From: Serratia ureilytica
GTDB lineage: Bacteria > Pseudomonadota > Gammaproteobacteria > Enterobacterales > Enterobacteriaceae
Reading direction: 5' to 3'
NCBI RefSeq assembly: GCF_013375155.1
Contig: NZ_JABXOF010000008.1
Coordinates: 124,001-188,000 of the forward strand
DNA: 64,000 nucleotides
Shown: in pieces, positions 50,684-61,323 of the stretch
Layout of the letters: every line of letters starts with the position of its first letter
How positions within the stretch are numbered: position 1 is the first letter of the stretch
Position numbers and translations under genes: made by a program
The notes under the pieces: model-generated
The model's input: only the letters and a program-made list of their open reading frames with translations
The model's database searches: none
Told to the model about the DNA's origin: nothing

Positions 50684-51100
50684 TTACTTTTTCTTGCGAA
50701 GGGTTGGCGCCACTTTATCCAGCACCCCGTTCACAAACTTGTGGCTGTCTTCCGCGCCGAAGGTTTTCGCCAGCTCGATCGCTTCGTTGATCGCCACCTT
50801 GTAAGGGACATCCTCGCGCATTTTCAGTTCAAACAGCGCGACGCGCAGCACCGCGCGTTCCACCTGGCCCAGCTCTTCGAGCTGACGCGACAGGTAAGGC
50901 GCCATCAGTTCGTCCAGCATACCTGCATTCACTGCCGCGCCGGACAGCAACTCGCGAAAATAGGCGACGTCAACATCTTTGACATCCTGCTCCGTCAGGA
51001 ACTGGTGTTCAACATCGGCAAGGTCGTTTTTAGACAACTGCCAAGAGTAAAGCGCTTGAACAGCGCACTCACGAGCGCGGCGACGAGCAGCAGGTTTCAC
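50684..51100 (-). CDS. nusB: Transcription antitermination factor NusB
   Basis: 138-residue all-helical protein that with NusE (S10) binds boxA RNA in rRNA antitermination. Conserved [19 protein letters not shown] and ALFEL...[32 protein letters not shown]. Follows ribH after 20 nt in the ribD-ribH-nusB operon. Confidence 0.96.
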   Translation of the reverse strand: MKPAARRRARECAVQALYSWQLSKNDLADVEHQFLTEQDVKDVDVAYFRELLSGAAVNAGMLDELMAPYLSRQLEELGQVERAVLRVALFELKMREDVPYKVAINEAIELAKTFGAEDSHKFVNGVLDKVAPTLRKKK

Positions 51101-51120
51101 GGAATTCCCCTTAACTAAAT

Positions 51121-51591
51121 TCAGGCTTTAATAGCTTTGATAACATTAATCATTTCAAGTGCGGTCAACGCGGCTTCAGCGCCCTTGTTGCCCGCTTTGG
51201 TGCCGGCGCGTTCGATCGCTTGTTCGATGCTTTCGGTAGTCAGCACGCCAAAGGCAACCGGGATTTCGGCATTCATCGCAACGTTGCCGATGCCGGAGCT
51301 GGCTTCGCCCGCCACATATTCGAAGTGCGCGGTGCCCCCACGGATAACGGTGCCCAGCGCGATAACCGCGTCGTATTTGCCGGTTTTGGCCAATACGCTC
51401 GCCGTCAGCGGCAGCTCGTAAGCGCCCGGGACCCAGACAACGGTGATGTTGTCGTCAGCAACCTGACCAATGCGTTTCAGCGCGTCGATGGCGCCTTCCA
51501 GCAGGCTGTCGTTGATGAAATTGTTAAAACGTGCAATTGCGATCGCCACACGGGCATTTGGAGTAGCAACAACACCTTCGATAACTTTCAT
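51121..51591 (-). CDS. ribH: 6,7-dimethyl-8-ribityllumazine synthase
   Basis: Penultimate riboflavin enzyme, 156 residues (called ribE in E. coli K-12). Conserved [47 protein letters not shown] with the substrate-binding GGTAHFE and catalytic His. 107 nt downstream of ribD. Confidence 0.96.
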   Translation of the reverse strand: MKVIEGVVATPNARVAIAIARFNNFINDSLLEGAIDALKRIGQVADDNITVVWVPGAYELPLTASVLAKTGKYDAVIALGTVIRGGTAHFEYVAGEASSGIGNVAMNAEIPVAFGVLTTESIEQAIERAGTKAGNKGAEAALTALEMINVIKAIKA

Positions 51592-51698
51592 GGGCTTTCC
51601 TTAAAAATGGGTTCAATACCCCGCAGGGGGGCGGATTCTATCATATTCTTTCATCGCCTGCGCGGCGCTTTTGTAAAACCGGCGCGCGGGCGCGAGAT

Positions 51699-52808
51699 TC
51701 AGTGTTTCGCCCGCAGGCGCAAACGCAGATCGGGGCCAACCTGGCGCACGTCGCTAAAGACAAATTCCGGCGCGTCGGCCAACCGCTCCAGGCCCGGCAG
51801 ATGACACAGACCGCGGCTATTATCGCCCAACAGTTTCGGCGCGATATACAAAATGAGCTCATCCACCAGGCCGGCCTGCAGCAATGCCCCGGCCAGCGAT
51901 GCGCCCGCCTCCACCCAGATTGAATTCACCTGGCGCTTGGCCAACAGCATCATCATCACCACCAGATCGATACCGCCGCCGTGCGCCGGGCAGATAAACT
52001 GCTCAACGTCTTGCGGCCAGGCCTGTTCATCCGCCTGCAGCCGCGCCAGCCAGGTAGCGCCCGGCTGCTGCACCACGCGATGCTGTGGGGTGATGCGATT
52101 TTGGCTGTCGAGCAGGATACGCAGCGGCTGACGCAGATTTTCGCGCGGATAGAGGCGCTGGGTCTCGGCATCCAGCTCATCCCAACGCACCGTCAGCGAC
52201 GGATCGTCCGCCAGCACGGTGGCGCTGGTGCTGAGAATGGCGGCGCTCTGCGCGCGCAGCCGCTGCACGTCCTGACGCGCTTCGGGTGAGGTGATCCACT
52301 GGCTTTCGCCGGAGGCCATCGCCGTGCGGCCGTCCAGCGACGCGCCCAGCTTCAGTTGCACATAGGGAAAACCGGTGCGCATGCGTTTGAGGAAGCCCAG
52401 GTTGACCGCTTCGGCCTCGGCCAGCATCAGGCCATGACGTACTTCGACGCCGGCTTGCTGCAGCTTGTACAAGCCGCGCCCCGCCACCTGAGGATTGGGA
52501 TCTTGCATCGCCGCGACCACCCGCGTCACGCCGGCGGCCACCAGCGCATCGGCGCAGGGAGGCGTGCGGCCGTGATGGCTGCACGGCTCGAGCGTCACAT
52601 AGGCGGTGGCGCCGCGCGCCTTGTCGCCCGCCATGCGCAGCGCGTGCACTTCCGCGTGCGGCTCGCCGGCGCGCAGATGATAGCCTTCACCGACAATTTC
52701 GCCGTCGCGCACGATAACGCAGCCGACGTTCGGATTGGGCGCGGTGGTGAAACGCCCCAGCCGCGCCAGCTCGAAGGCGCGCGCCATGTAAAATTCGTCG
52801 TGATGCAT
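51699..52808 (-). CDS. ribD: Bifunctional riboflavin deaminase/reductase RibD
   Basis: Two-domain enzyme for riboflavin synthesis steps two and three. 369 residues: N-terminal zinc deaminase with HAEVHAL (51-57) and EPCSHHGRTPPC (Cys76, Cys85), then a C-terminal reductase domain (about 150-365). Start ATG 52808 (MHHDEFYMARAFELA) has AGGA 7 nt upstream. Ten nt after nrdR. Confidence 0.96.
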   Translation of the reverse strand: MHHDEFYMARAFELARLGRFTTAPNPNVGCVIVRDGEIVGEGYHLRAGEPHAEVHALRMAGDKARGATAYVTLEPCSHHGRTPPCADALVAAGVTRVVAAMQDPNPQVAGRGLYKLQQAGVEVRHGLMLAEAEAVNLGFLKRMRTGFPYVQLKLGASLDGRTAMASGESQWITSPEARQDVQRLRAQSAAILSTSATVLADDPSLTVRWDELDAETQRLYPRENLRQPLRILLDSQNRITPQHRVVQQPGATWLARLQADEQAWPQDVEQFICPAHGGGIDLVVMMMLLAKRQVNSIWVEAGASLAGALLQAGLVDELILYIAPKLLGDNSRGLCHLPGLERLADAPEFVFSDVRQVGPDLRLRLRAKH

Positions 52809-52818
52809 GAAAGATCCT

Positions 52819-53268
52819 TTAGTCTTGCAGGCGGGCAATCTCTTCGCCGAACTCGCGCACGTCTTCGAAGCTGCGGTACACCGACGCGAAGCGAATGTAG
52901 GCGACCTTATCCAGCTTTTTCAGCGCGTCCATCACCAGATTGCCGACTAACTTGGTCGGCACTTCGCGTTCGCCGGTGGCGCGCAGTTGGGATTTGATAT
53001 GGTTAAGGGCGTTTTCCACGTCGTCCGAGCTGACCGGGCGCTTTTCCAGCGCTTTCAGCATTCCGCGACGCAGTTTGTCTTCGTTGAACGGCTCGCGCAC
53101 CTCATCGCTTTTAATCACTCGCGGCATCACCAGCTCGGCCACCTCGAAGGTGGTGAAGCGTTCATTGCACACCAGACACTGGCGACGACGGCGTACTTGC
53201 GAACCGTCCCCCACCAGGCGGGAATCAATGACTTTGGTATCAACGGCGGCGCAGAAAGGGCAATGCAT
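52819..53268 (-). CDS. nrdR: Ribonucleotide reductase repressor NrdR
   Basis: 149-residue ATP/dATP-sensing repressor of ribonucleotide reductase genes. Zinc ribbon Cys3, Cys6, Cys31, Cys34 (CPFC...CLVC) followed by an ATP-cone (about 49-139). First gene of the nrdR-ribD-ribH-nusB-thiL-pgpA run. A candidate promoter, TTCACT-17-TATCTA, lies at 53322-53294 on the reverse strand. Confidence 0.97.
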   Translation of the reverse strand: MHCPFCAAVDTKVIDSRLVGDGSQVRRRRQCLVCNERFTTFEVAELVMPRVIKSDEVREPFNEDKLRRGMLKALEKRPVSSDDVENALNHIKSQLRATGEREVPTKLVGNLVMDALKKLDKVAYIRFASVYRSFEDVREFGEEIARLQD

Positions 53269-53444
53269 AACACGTCCTGATAAACGTTTTTTATAGATAA
53301 ATGCAGTTTAACCCGAAGTGAAGCCACAACAAAGGGCGTCGGCCATTTGTTGCGATAAGCGGCGGGCAGGCGGCGCCGATATGACTTTCACCGCCATGCG
53401 GGCTAAGCTTGATAGTAGGAGATTCAGCATAGGAAATCGCCGTC

Positions 53445-54005
53445 ATGACAACCCGTTATCCCAAAACCGCCCTGCTCGCCGCCGCCGTGTTGCTCACTGG
53501 CTGCGCGCACAACGCCGCCGTGCCTCAGCTGCGCCATCAGGTCGCCGCACTTAACCAAAAAGTGAGCGTATTGACCGATCAGGCCACCGCGCTGGAGCGG
53601 CAAAACCAGCTCAATCAGCACTCCGACAACGGCGTCTACCTGCTGCCGGCGGCGCGGAGCGCCGCCCGTTTGCAAAGCGGCATCGGCGAACTGAGCGTTT
53701 CGCTGAGCCACATCAAGAGCGAAGCCAACGGTGCCCAGGCGCAGCTGCATGTGCGCATCCTCTCACAGGCCACGCTGCCGCCGTTTAAAGCGGTGGTGGA
53801 ATGGGGCCAACTGGACGCGGCCACCGGCCGGCCGCTGACCGCCGAGGCGCTGTCGCAACCGATCGCCAGCGCCGACTCGCTGCTGCCGAAACCCGGGCAG
53901 GACTTCGAGCTGCGCTTCAGCGGCCTGACGCCGGAACAGCTGGGCTATATCCGTCTGCACAGCCTGGTAGCCACCGCCCAGCCGGCGGTGGTGCAGCAAC
54001 ACTGA
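53445..54005 (+). CDS. yajI: DUF3251 lipoprotein YajI
   Basis: 186-residue lipoprotein with lipobox LTGC (Cys20), a short coiled-coil-like helix (PQLRHQVAALNQKVSVLTDQ and on to about 60) and a beta-rich C-terminal domain. It matches E. coli YajI in place (between nrdR and secF) and in overall plan. Function unknown. Confidence 0.88.
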   Translation: MTTRYPKTALLAAAVLLTGCAHNAAVPQLRHQVAALNQKVSVLTDQATALERQNQLNQHSDNGVYLLPAARSAARLQSGIGELSVSLSHIKSEANGAQAQLHVRILSQATLPPFKAVVEWGQLDAATGRPLTAEALSQPIASADSLLPKPGQDFELRFSGLTPEQLGYIRLHSLVATAQPAVVQQH

Positions 54006-54013
54006 AATCCGAG

Positions 54014-54044
54014 GCAAAAAAAAGGAGCGCCGATAGGCGCTCCT
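54014..54044. terminator. Bidirectional terminator between yajI and secF
   Basis: GGAGCGCC-GATA-GGCGCTCC (54024-54043). Leftward it is followed by eight T residues (ends secF); rightward by TTCTC (yajI). Confidence 0.88.
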
Positions 54045-54070
54045 TCTCATTTCGCTGAATACTGCGGCGG

Positions 54071-55039
54071 TTAAGGCAGAATCGAAGGCTGATCCGCGCC
54101 CTCTTTTTCCACTTTTTGCTGCAGCATGTGTTCGCGTTTCATCCCCAGCTTCAACGCCAGCGCGGACGCGACGTAGATAGAGGAAACGGTACCGATCGAC
54201 ACGCCGATCAGCATCGCCAGCGAGAAGCCTTGCAGCATCGCGCCACCGAAGATGTACAGCATCAGCACCACCATCAGGGTGGTCCCGGAAGTCATCAGCG
54301 TACGGCTCAGCGTCTGGGTCAACGACACGTTCATGATCTCGTAAGGCGTGCCGCGGCGGATCTTGCGGAAGTTCTCACGAATACGGTCGGAGACCACGAT
54401 GCTGTCGTTCAGCGAGTAACCGATAACCGACATCAGGGACGCGACGATGGTCAGGTCAATCTCGATGTGGAACAGCGACAGCACGCCCAGCGTGATGATC
54501 ACGTCGTGCGCCAGCGCGATAACCGCCCCCAGCGCCAGGCGCCATTCGAAGCGGAAGCCGACGTAGATCAGGATACAGATCAACGCCACCAGCAGCGCCA
54601 TGCCGCCGGTTTGCGCCAGCTCGCTGCCCACGCTCGGGCCGACGAACTCAATGCGCTTCACGGTGGCGTTTTTATCCACCGAGTCGTTGATCACGCCGAT
54701 CACCTTATTGCCCAGTTCCTGGCCTGCGGTGCCGGTCGCCGGTGGCATGCGCACCATCACGTCGCGGCTGCTGCCGAAGTTCTGGATAATCGGATCCTGG
54801 AACCCGGCCTTCTCCAGCGTGTCGCGCATCAGGTCGAGGTTAGCCGGCTTCTCCAGGTTGATTTCAATCACCGTACCGCCGGTGAAATCCAGACCCCAGT
54901 TAAAGCCGCGCACCGACATGGTGGCGATCGACGCGACCAACAGCACCAACGAGATGCCGAAAGCCACGTAGTCCCAGCGCATAAAGTCGTAGACTTTACG
55001 GCCGTAGTTGAGTTGCTCAACAGTATAATCCTGTGCCAC
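54071..55039 (-). CDS. secF: Protein translocase subunit SecF
   Basis: Inner-membrane RND-like subunit that with SecD uses proton motive force to pull proteins across. 322 residues, six membrane segments, D1/D4 motifs [16 protein letters not shown] and the C-terminal block with [20 protein letters not shown]. The start is GTG 55039 ([23 protein letters not shown]), preceded by GAGGAG; E. coli secF has the same GTG-type start. Overlapping readings upstream inside secD have no similarity. Confidence 0.97.
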   Translation of the reverse strand: MAQDYTVEQLNYGRKVYDFMRWDYVAFGISLVLLVASIATMSVRGFNWGLDFTGGTVIEINLEKPANLDLMRDTLEKAGFQDPIIQNFGSSRDVMVRMPPATGTAGQELGNKVIGVINDSVDKNATVKRIEFVGPSVGSELAQTGGMALLVALICILIYVGFRFEWRLALGAVIALAHDVIITLGVLSLFHIEIDLTIVASLMSVIGYSLNDSIVVSDRIRENFRKIRRGTPYEIMNVSLTQTLSRTLMTSGTTLMVVLMLYIFGGAMLQGFSLAMLIGVSIGTVSSIYVASALALKLGMKREHMLQQKVEKEGADQPSILP

Positions 55040-55049
55040 AACGCACTCC

Positions 55050-56897
55050 TCAGATAGACAGCTTGTTAATGCGTTTGCCGCCGTAAAGCAGGTTGACGAT
55101 GGCACGGGTACCGACAATCGCGGTGAACATGGACGTCGCCACACCGATAGCGGTGGTGATCGCAAAGCCCTTGATCGAACCGGTGCCGACTGCGTACAGG
55201 ATGACCGCGGTGATCAGGGTGGTGATGTTGGCGTCGACGATACTGGAGAACGCGCCTTTATAGCCCTCATGGATCGCCTGCTGAACGGATCGGCCGTTCT
55301 TCAGCTCTTCCTTGATACGTTCGTTAATCAGTACGTTGGCGTCGACCGCCACCGCCAGCGTCAACACGATCCCGGCAATGCCCGGCATGGTCAGCGTCGC
55401 CCCCGGCAACAGGGACATCACGCCGACGATCAACACCAGGTTAGCGACCAGCGCCGTGGTGGCGATCACGCCGAACTTACGGTACCAGACCACCATGAAG
55501 ACGATGGACGCCACCAGGCCCCACAGACAGGCTTCCAGACCTTGGGTGATGTTCTGCTGACCCAAGGTTGGACCGATGGTGCGCTCTTCAACGATCTGAA
55601 TCGGCGCAATCAGCGCACCCGCACGCAGCAGCAGCGAAAGCTGACGCGCTTCGTTCGGGTTGCCGATGCCGGTGATGCGGAAGCTGTTGCCCAGACGCGA
55701 CTGAATGTTCGCCACGTTGATCACTTCTTCCTGTTTCACCAGCACCGCACGGCCGTTGGCGTCTTTCTTGCCGCTGTCCTTGTACTCCACGAACAGGGTC
55801 GCCATCGGTTTGCCGATGTTGTCCTTGGTGAAGTTGGACATCGACGTGCCGCCGGCGCTGTCCAGCGAGATGTTAACCTGCGGCTGGTTGTATTCGTCGG
55901 TGCTCGAGGTGGAGTCGGTGATGTGGTCACCGGTCAGGATCACGCGCTTGTACAACACGATCGGCTGGCCGTCGCGGGTGTATTTCACCTCGGAATCGCC
56001 CGGCACGCGGCCGTTGGCCGCCGCGGTGGCGTCCGCATTGGTGTTCACCAGACGGAATTCCAGCGTCGCGGTGGCGCCCAGAATTTCTTTGGCGCGCGCG
56101 GTGTCCTGAATGCCCGGCAACTCAACCACGATGCGGTCGGATCCCTGGCGCTGCACCAGCGGTTCGGCGACGCCGAGCTGGTTGACGCGGTTACGCAGGA
56201 TAGTGATGTTCTGCTGTACGGCGTATTCGCGCGCTTCGCTCAGACGGGCGTCCGTCAGGCTGGCTTTCATGGTGTTGGCGCCATTGGCGGACAGCACCAG
56301 ATCGCGCTGACGCGGGCCGATATAGCTGATGGCCTGGTCACGGGCCACATCGTCGCGGAAGCGAACTTCCACGCCGTTGTTGTCCAGCTTGCGGATAGAC
56401 GCGTAAGGAATGCCCTTCTCGCGCAGCTCGCTGCGCAGGGTATCCATGGTCTGTTCCTGCAGCTTGCTCAACGCGGTGTCCATGTCCACTTCCATCAGGA
56501 AGTGCACGCCGCCGCGCAGGTCCAGACCGAGTTTCATCGGCTCTGCGCCCAGCATGGCCAGCCAGGTCGGCGTAGCCGGCGCCAGGTTCAGCGCCACGAC
56601 GAATTTGTCACCCAGCTCGGTCACCAGCGCTTCGCGGGCGCGCAGCTGAACGTCAGGATCTTTAAAGCGAGCCAGGATGGCGCCATTTTCCAGCGCAATC
56701 GACTTGCTCGCGATGTTGTCTTTTTCTAATACGGTACGGACCTGGTCCAGCGTAGTTTCACTGGCGGCGACGCCGCGCGCGCCAGTGATTTGTACGGCCG
56801 GATCCTCACCGTAGATGTTGGGAAGCGCATAAAGCAGACCGACGAGGATCACGACGATCAACATCAGATACTTCCACAAAGGATAACGGTTTAGCAC
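55050..56897 (-). CDS. secD: Protein translocase subunit SecD
   Basis: 615 residues as in E. coli. N-terminal membrane segment, first periplasmic domain with [16 protein letters not shown]1 head, then five more membrane segments including [24 protein letters not shown] (the conserved charged helix for proton transfer). 10 nt before secF. Confidence 0.98.
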   Translation of the reverse strand: MLNRYPLWKYLMLIVVILVGLLYALPNIYGEDPAVQITGARGVAASETTLDQVRTVLEKDNIASKSIALENGAILARFKDPDVQLRAREALVTELGDKFVVALNLAPATPTWLAMLGAEPMKLGLDLRGGVHFLMEVDMDTALSKLQEQTMDTLRSELREKGIPYASIRKLDNNGVEVRFRDDVARDQAISYIGPRQRDLVLSANGANTMKASLTDARLSEAREYAVQQNITILRNRVNQLGVAEPLVQRQGSDRIVVELPGIQDTARAKEILGATATLEFRLVNTNADATAAANGRVPGDSEVKYTRDGQPIVLYKRVILTGDHITDSTSSTDEYNQPQVNISLDSAGGTSMSNFTKDNIGKPMATLFVEYKDSGKKDANGRAVLVKQEEVINVANIQSRLGNSFRITGIGNPNEARQLSLLLRAGALIAPIQIVEERTIGPTLGQQNITQGLEACLWGLVASIVFMVVWYRKFGVIATTALVANLVLIVGVMSLLPGATLTMPGIAGIVLTLAVAVDANVLINERIKEELKNGRSVQQAIHEGYKGAFSSIVDANITTLITAVILYAVGTGSIKGFAITTAIGVATSMFTAIVGTRAIVNLLYGGKRINKLSI

Positions 56898-56921
56898 GGC
56901 AATTCCCTTCGGGAAAAAAGA

Positions 56922-57254
56922 TTACAGGGCCTTCATGGTACCTTTCGGCAGAACGGCCGCCACGAAGTCACGCTTGATCATCACTTCCGTGGTGTCGTTC
57001 AGCGCGATGGCGATGATGCCGGTGTCGGCCACTTTGGTCACGCGACCGATCAGGCCGCCGGTGGTCAGCACTTCGTCGCCCTTACCGATGGAGTCCATCA
57101 GCTTCTTGTGATCTTTCGCGCGCTTCTGCTGTGGGCGCAGGATCATGAAGTAGAAGATCAGGCCGAACACCACCAGCATAATGATCAGAGAGTACGGGCT
57201 TCCCTGAGCCGGAGCCCCTGCGGATGCGACGGCGTCAGAAATGAAAAAGCTCAT
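56922..57254 (-). CDS. yajC: Sec translocon accessory subunit YajC
   Basis: 110-residue single-span protein associated with SecDF-YidC. Membrane segment LIIMLVVFGLIFYFMILRPQQKRAKDHKKLM at about 22-40 with the basic cytoplasmic edge, then the small beta domain GDEVLTTGGLIGRVTKV. Lies between tgt and secD. Confidence 0.97.
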   Translation of the reverse strand: MSFFISDAVASAGAPAQGSPYSLIIMLVVFGLIFYFMILRPQQKRAKDHKKLMDSIGKGDEVLTTGGLIGRVTKVADTGIIAIALNDTTEVMIKRDFVAAVLPKGTMKAL

Positions 57255-57287
57255 TGAAATTCCCTCATTAAGTTATCAATTATTAGA

Positions 57288-58484
<1,197 letters not shown>

Positions 58485-59555
58485 TTAACCGCCGACGGAC
58501 TCGTTTTCCGCCTGCGGATTACGGCTGATGAACATCGCATCGCCGTAGCTGAAAAAGCGATACTGCTCGGCCACCGCCTGCTGATAGGCGTTCATGGTAT
58601 TTTTGTAGCCGGCGAAAGCCGACACCAGCATGATCAGGGTGGACTCCGGCAGGTGGAAGTTGGTCACCAGCGCGTCGATCACCTGATAGTGGTAACCCGG
58701 ATAGATAAAGATGCTGGTGTCGCCGAAGAACGGCGCAATCAGCGCCTCTTTGCTGGCCGCCGCGGCGCTTTCCAGCGAACGCACCGAGGTGGTGCCCACC
58801 GCCACCACGCGCTTGCCGCGCGCTTTGCAGGCCAGCACCGCATCTACCACCTCCTGCGGCACTTCGGCGTATTCGGCGTGCATCACGTGATCTTCGATGG
58901 TTTCCACGCGCACCGGCTGGAAGGTGCCGGCGCCGACGTGCAGCGTCACGAACGCCATTTCCACGCCCTTGGCGCGCAACGCCGCCAGCAGCGGTTCGTC
59001 GAAGTGCAGGCCGGCGGTCGGTGCGGCGACCGCGCCCGGCTTCTCGCTGTAGACCGTCTGATACAGCTCGCGGTCGGCGTCCTCATCCGGGCGAGCGATA
59101 TAAGGCGGCAGCGGCATATGGCCGGCCGCGTTGAGAATGGTGAAGACATCGCGTTCGTCGTTGAAGCGCAGCTCGAACAGCGTCTCGTGGCGCGCCACCA
59201 TGGTGGCGGCGATGCTCTCGTCATCACCCAGCAGCAGCTCGGCGCCCGGCTTGGGCGCTTTCGACGCGCGCACGTGCGCCAGCACGCGATGGTCGTCCAG
59301 CACGCGCTCCACCAGCACTTCAATCTTGCCGCCGCTGACCTTGCGGCCGAACATGCGCGCCGGGATCACGCGGGTATTGTTGAACACCAGCAGGTCGCCG
59401 GCTTCCAGCTTGTCCAGCAGATCGGTGAATACGCCGTGCGTCAGCGCCCCGCTCGGCCCGTCCAGCTGCAGCAGGCGGCATGCGCTGCGCTCGGCCTGGG
59501 GATAGTGGGCAATCAGGGATTCGGGAAGTTCAAACGAAAAATCAGCGACGCGCAT
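58485..59555 (-). CDS. queA: S-adenosylmethionine:tRNA ribosyltransferase-isomerase QueA
   Basis: Transfers the ribosyl group of SAM to preQ1-tRNA to give epoxyqueuosine. 356 residues, identical in length to E. coli. [52 protein letters not shown] and [24 protein letters not shown] segments are present. First gene of queA-tgt-yajC-secD-secF. Confidence 0.98.
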   Translation of the reverse strand: MRVADFSFELPESLIAHYPQAERSACRLLQLDGPSGALTHGVFTDLLDKLEAGDLLVFNNTRVIPARMFGRKVSGGKIEVLVERVLDDHRVLAHVRASKAPKPGAELLLGDDESIAATMVARHETLFELRFNDERDVFTILNAAGHMPLPPYIARPDEDADRELYQTVYSEKPGAVAAPTAGLHFDEPLLAALRAKGVEMAFVTLHVGAGTFQPVRVETIEDHVMHAEYAEVPQEVVDAVLACKARGKRVVAVGTTSVRSLESAAAASKEALIAPFFGDTSIFIYPGYHYQVIDALVTNFHLPESTLIMLVSAFAGYKNTMNAYQQAVAEQYRFFSYGDAMFISRNPQAENESVGG

Positions 59556-59605
59556 GGGTATTCACTTCTTCAATTTAGGGCTGGTTGGTAAAAAACAGGC
59601 GGCCT

Positions 59606-59634
59606 AGTCTAAAGCCGGGGGCGGTCAGCGGCAA
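59606..59634 (-). promoter_or_regulatory. Promoter of queA-tgt-yajC-secDF
   Basis: Read leftward: TTGCCG (59634-59629), 17-nt spacer, TAGACT (59611-59606), about 50 nt before queA. Confidence 0.6.
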
Positions 59635-59675
59635 GAAATAAGGAGGATTTGCCTGACTTCGGGTATAGTTGAGGG

Positions 59676-60257
59676 ATGAATTTTCTCGCTCATCTTCACC
59701 TGGCCATGCTGGCGGACAGCTCGCTGCTGGGCAACCTGCTGGCCGATTTCGTGCGCGGCAACCCCGCCGCCGACTACCAGCCCGACGTGGTGGCCGGCAT
59801 CATGATGCACCGCCGCGTCGACGTGCTGACCGACAGCCTGCCGCAGGTCAAAGCCAGCCGCGACTATTTCAGCGCCCCCTACCGCCGCGTGGCGCCGATC
59901 ACCCTCGACGTGGTGTGGGACCATTTTCTGGCGCGCCACTGGCAGCAGTTGGAGCCTTCACGCGACCTGCACCAGTTTACCCAGGAAGCCCGCAGCCAGA
60001 TCGAACCTTTTCTGCCGCTCACGCCGCCGCGCTTTCAGAACCTGAACGGCTACCTGTGGCCGGAACGCTGGCTGGAGCGCTACGCCGAATTGCCGTTCAT
60101 CGCCCGGGTGCTGCAGGGCATGGCCAGCCGCCGCCCGCGCCTCGATGCGCTGGCCGGCTCGTTCGCCGACGTCGAGCAACATTATCATCAGCTTGAAACA
60201 CAGTTCTGGCAGTTTTACCCGCAAATGATGCGACAGGCGAAGGACAAAGCGCTCTGA
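59676..60257 (+). CDS. acpH: Acyl carrier protein phosphodiesterase AcpH
   Basis: Removes the phosphopantetheine prosthetic group from acyl carrier protein. 193 residues; HD-like metal site residues in [26 protein letters not shown] and [12 protein letters not shown] match the AcpH family. Divergent from queA, the usual enteric arrangement. Confidence 0.94.
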   Translation: MNFLAHLHLAMLADSSLLGNLLADFVRGNPAADYQPDVVAGIMMHRRVDVLTDSLPQVKASRDYFSAPYRRVAPITLDVVWDHFLARHWQQLEPSRDLHQFTQEARSQIEPFLPLTPPRFQNLNGYLWPERWLERYAELPFIARVLQGMASRRPRLDALAGSFADVEQHYHQLETQFWQFYPQMMRQAKDKAL

Positions 60258-60350
60258 GGTCAAGCCCAAGTCATTGAAATTTCAACGTCTTGCAAGAATT
60301 TACGTTTTGCCGCTTGCCCTTTTGTGGGAAAAGGTTATTTTTAAAGCTCG

Positions 60351-60409
60351 CTAAATTATATCAACGACTTTGATAGGTGAAAGCTATCTCATCGATTGGT
60401 CTTTTACCC
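60351..60409 (+). promoter_or_regulatory. OxyR-like binding region upstream of the peroxiredoxin
   Basis: The 15-mer ATAGGTGAAAGCTAT (60373-60387) fits every fixed position of the OxyR element ATAGnTnnnAnCTAT. With 7-nt spacers, weaker matches flank it at 60351-60365 and 60395-60409, as expected for an OxyR tetramer. It abuts the -35 region of the candidate promoter. Confidence 0.6.
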
Positions 60410-60438
60410 TTTATTCACCAAGTCGCGGCCCCTATACT
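60410..60438 (+). promoter_or_regulatory. Promoter of the peroxiredoxin gene
   Basis: TTTATT (60410-60415), 17-nt spacer, TATACT (60433-60438). Good -10, weak -35, consistent with activator dependence. Confidence 0.6.
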
Positions 60439-60486
60439 GGCCCTTGTTTTTACATCCACCCTTTAACACCTATTACAGGAGTAATT

Positions 60487-61089
60487 ATGGTCCTGGTAAC
60501 TCGTCAAGCCCCTGACTTCACTGCAGCTGCCGTACTGGGTAGCGGCGAAATCGTTGAAAACTTCAACCTGAAGAAGCACCTGAACGGCAAACCGGCCGTA
60601 CTGTTCTTCTGGCCAATGGACTTCACCTTCGTATGCCCTTCCGAGCTGATCGCTTTCGATCACCGCTATGAAGAGTTCCAGAAGCGTGGCGTTGAAGTGG
60701 TTGGCGTTTCCTTCGACTCAGAGTTCGTCCACAACGCATGGCGTAAAACCCCTGTCGACAAAGGCGGCATCGGTGAAGTGAAATACGCAATGGTTGCTGA
60801 CGTTAAGCGTGAAATCCAGAAAGCTTACGGCATCGAACACCCGGAAGCCGGCGTTGCGCTGCGCGGCTCTTTCCTGATCGACAAAGACGGCATCGTGCGT
60901 GCTCAGGTTGTTAACGACCTGCCAATCGGCCGTAACATCGACGAAATGATCCGTACCGTCGACGCGCTGCAATTCCACGAAGAGCACGGTGAAGTGTGCC
61001 CGGCTCAGTGGGAAAAAGGCAAAGCAGGTATGGGCGCTTCCCCAGACGGCGTTGCAAAATACCTGTCTGAAAACGCTGCCAAGCTGTAA
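60487..61089 (+). CDS. AhpC/TSA-family 2-Cys peroxiredoxin
   Basis: Thiol peroxidase that reduces hydrogen peroxide and organic peroxides. 200 residues; peroxidatic Cys50 in FWPMDFTFVCPSEL, resolving Cys171 in HGEVCPAQW, so a typical 2-Cys enzyme. It is not linked to an ahpF here; a thioredoxin system probably recycles it. Start ATG 60487 (MVLVTRQAPDF) has AGGAG 7 nt upstream; the frame is open for 39 more codons without similarity. Often labelled peroxiredoxin C or tsaA in Yersinia and Serratia. Confidence 0.95.
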   Translation: MVLVTRQAPDFTAAAVLGSGEIVENFNLKKHLNGKPAVLFFWPMDFTFVCPSELIAFDHRYEEFQKRGVEVVGVSFDSEFVHNAWRKTPVDKGGIGEVKYAMVADVKREIQKAYGIEHPEAGVALRGSFLIDKDGIVRAQVVNDLPIGRNIDEMIRTVDALQFHEEHGEVCPAQWEKGKAGMGASPDGVAKYLSENAAKL

Positions 61090-61109
61090 TTTCAGCCTGA
61101 TAGTGAATC

Positions 61110-61136
61110 AACCGGCCCACGCGGCCGGTTTTTTTA
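61110..61136 (+). terminator. Terminator of the peroxiredoxin gene
   Basis: AACCGGCC-CACGC-GGCCGGTT followed by TTTTTA, about 20 nt after the stop. Confidence 0.92.
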
Positions 61137-61323
61137 TGCCCCTTTATGGGGCAGACCGCCCACCTTCAGTGCTTTATTTCCCTGTTTCCGCTCACATTTC
61201 CTACCCTGCTCGCCGCGCGCACGCCCATCTGCGGCTACTATCAATAACGCTGGCTCGCGCTTTGCAAGTGAACAGCGGCAAGCAAACACAACACAATAAA
61301 AAACTGACAGGGTAGGAATAACT

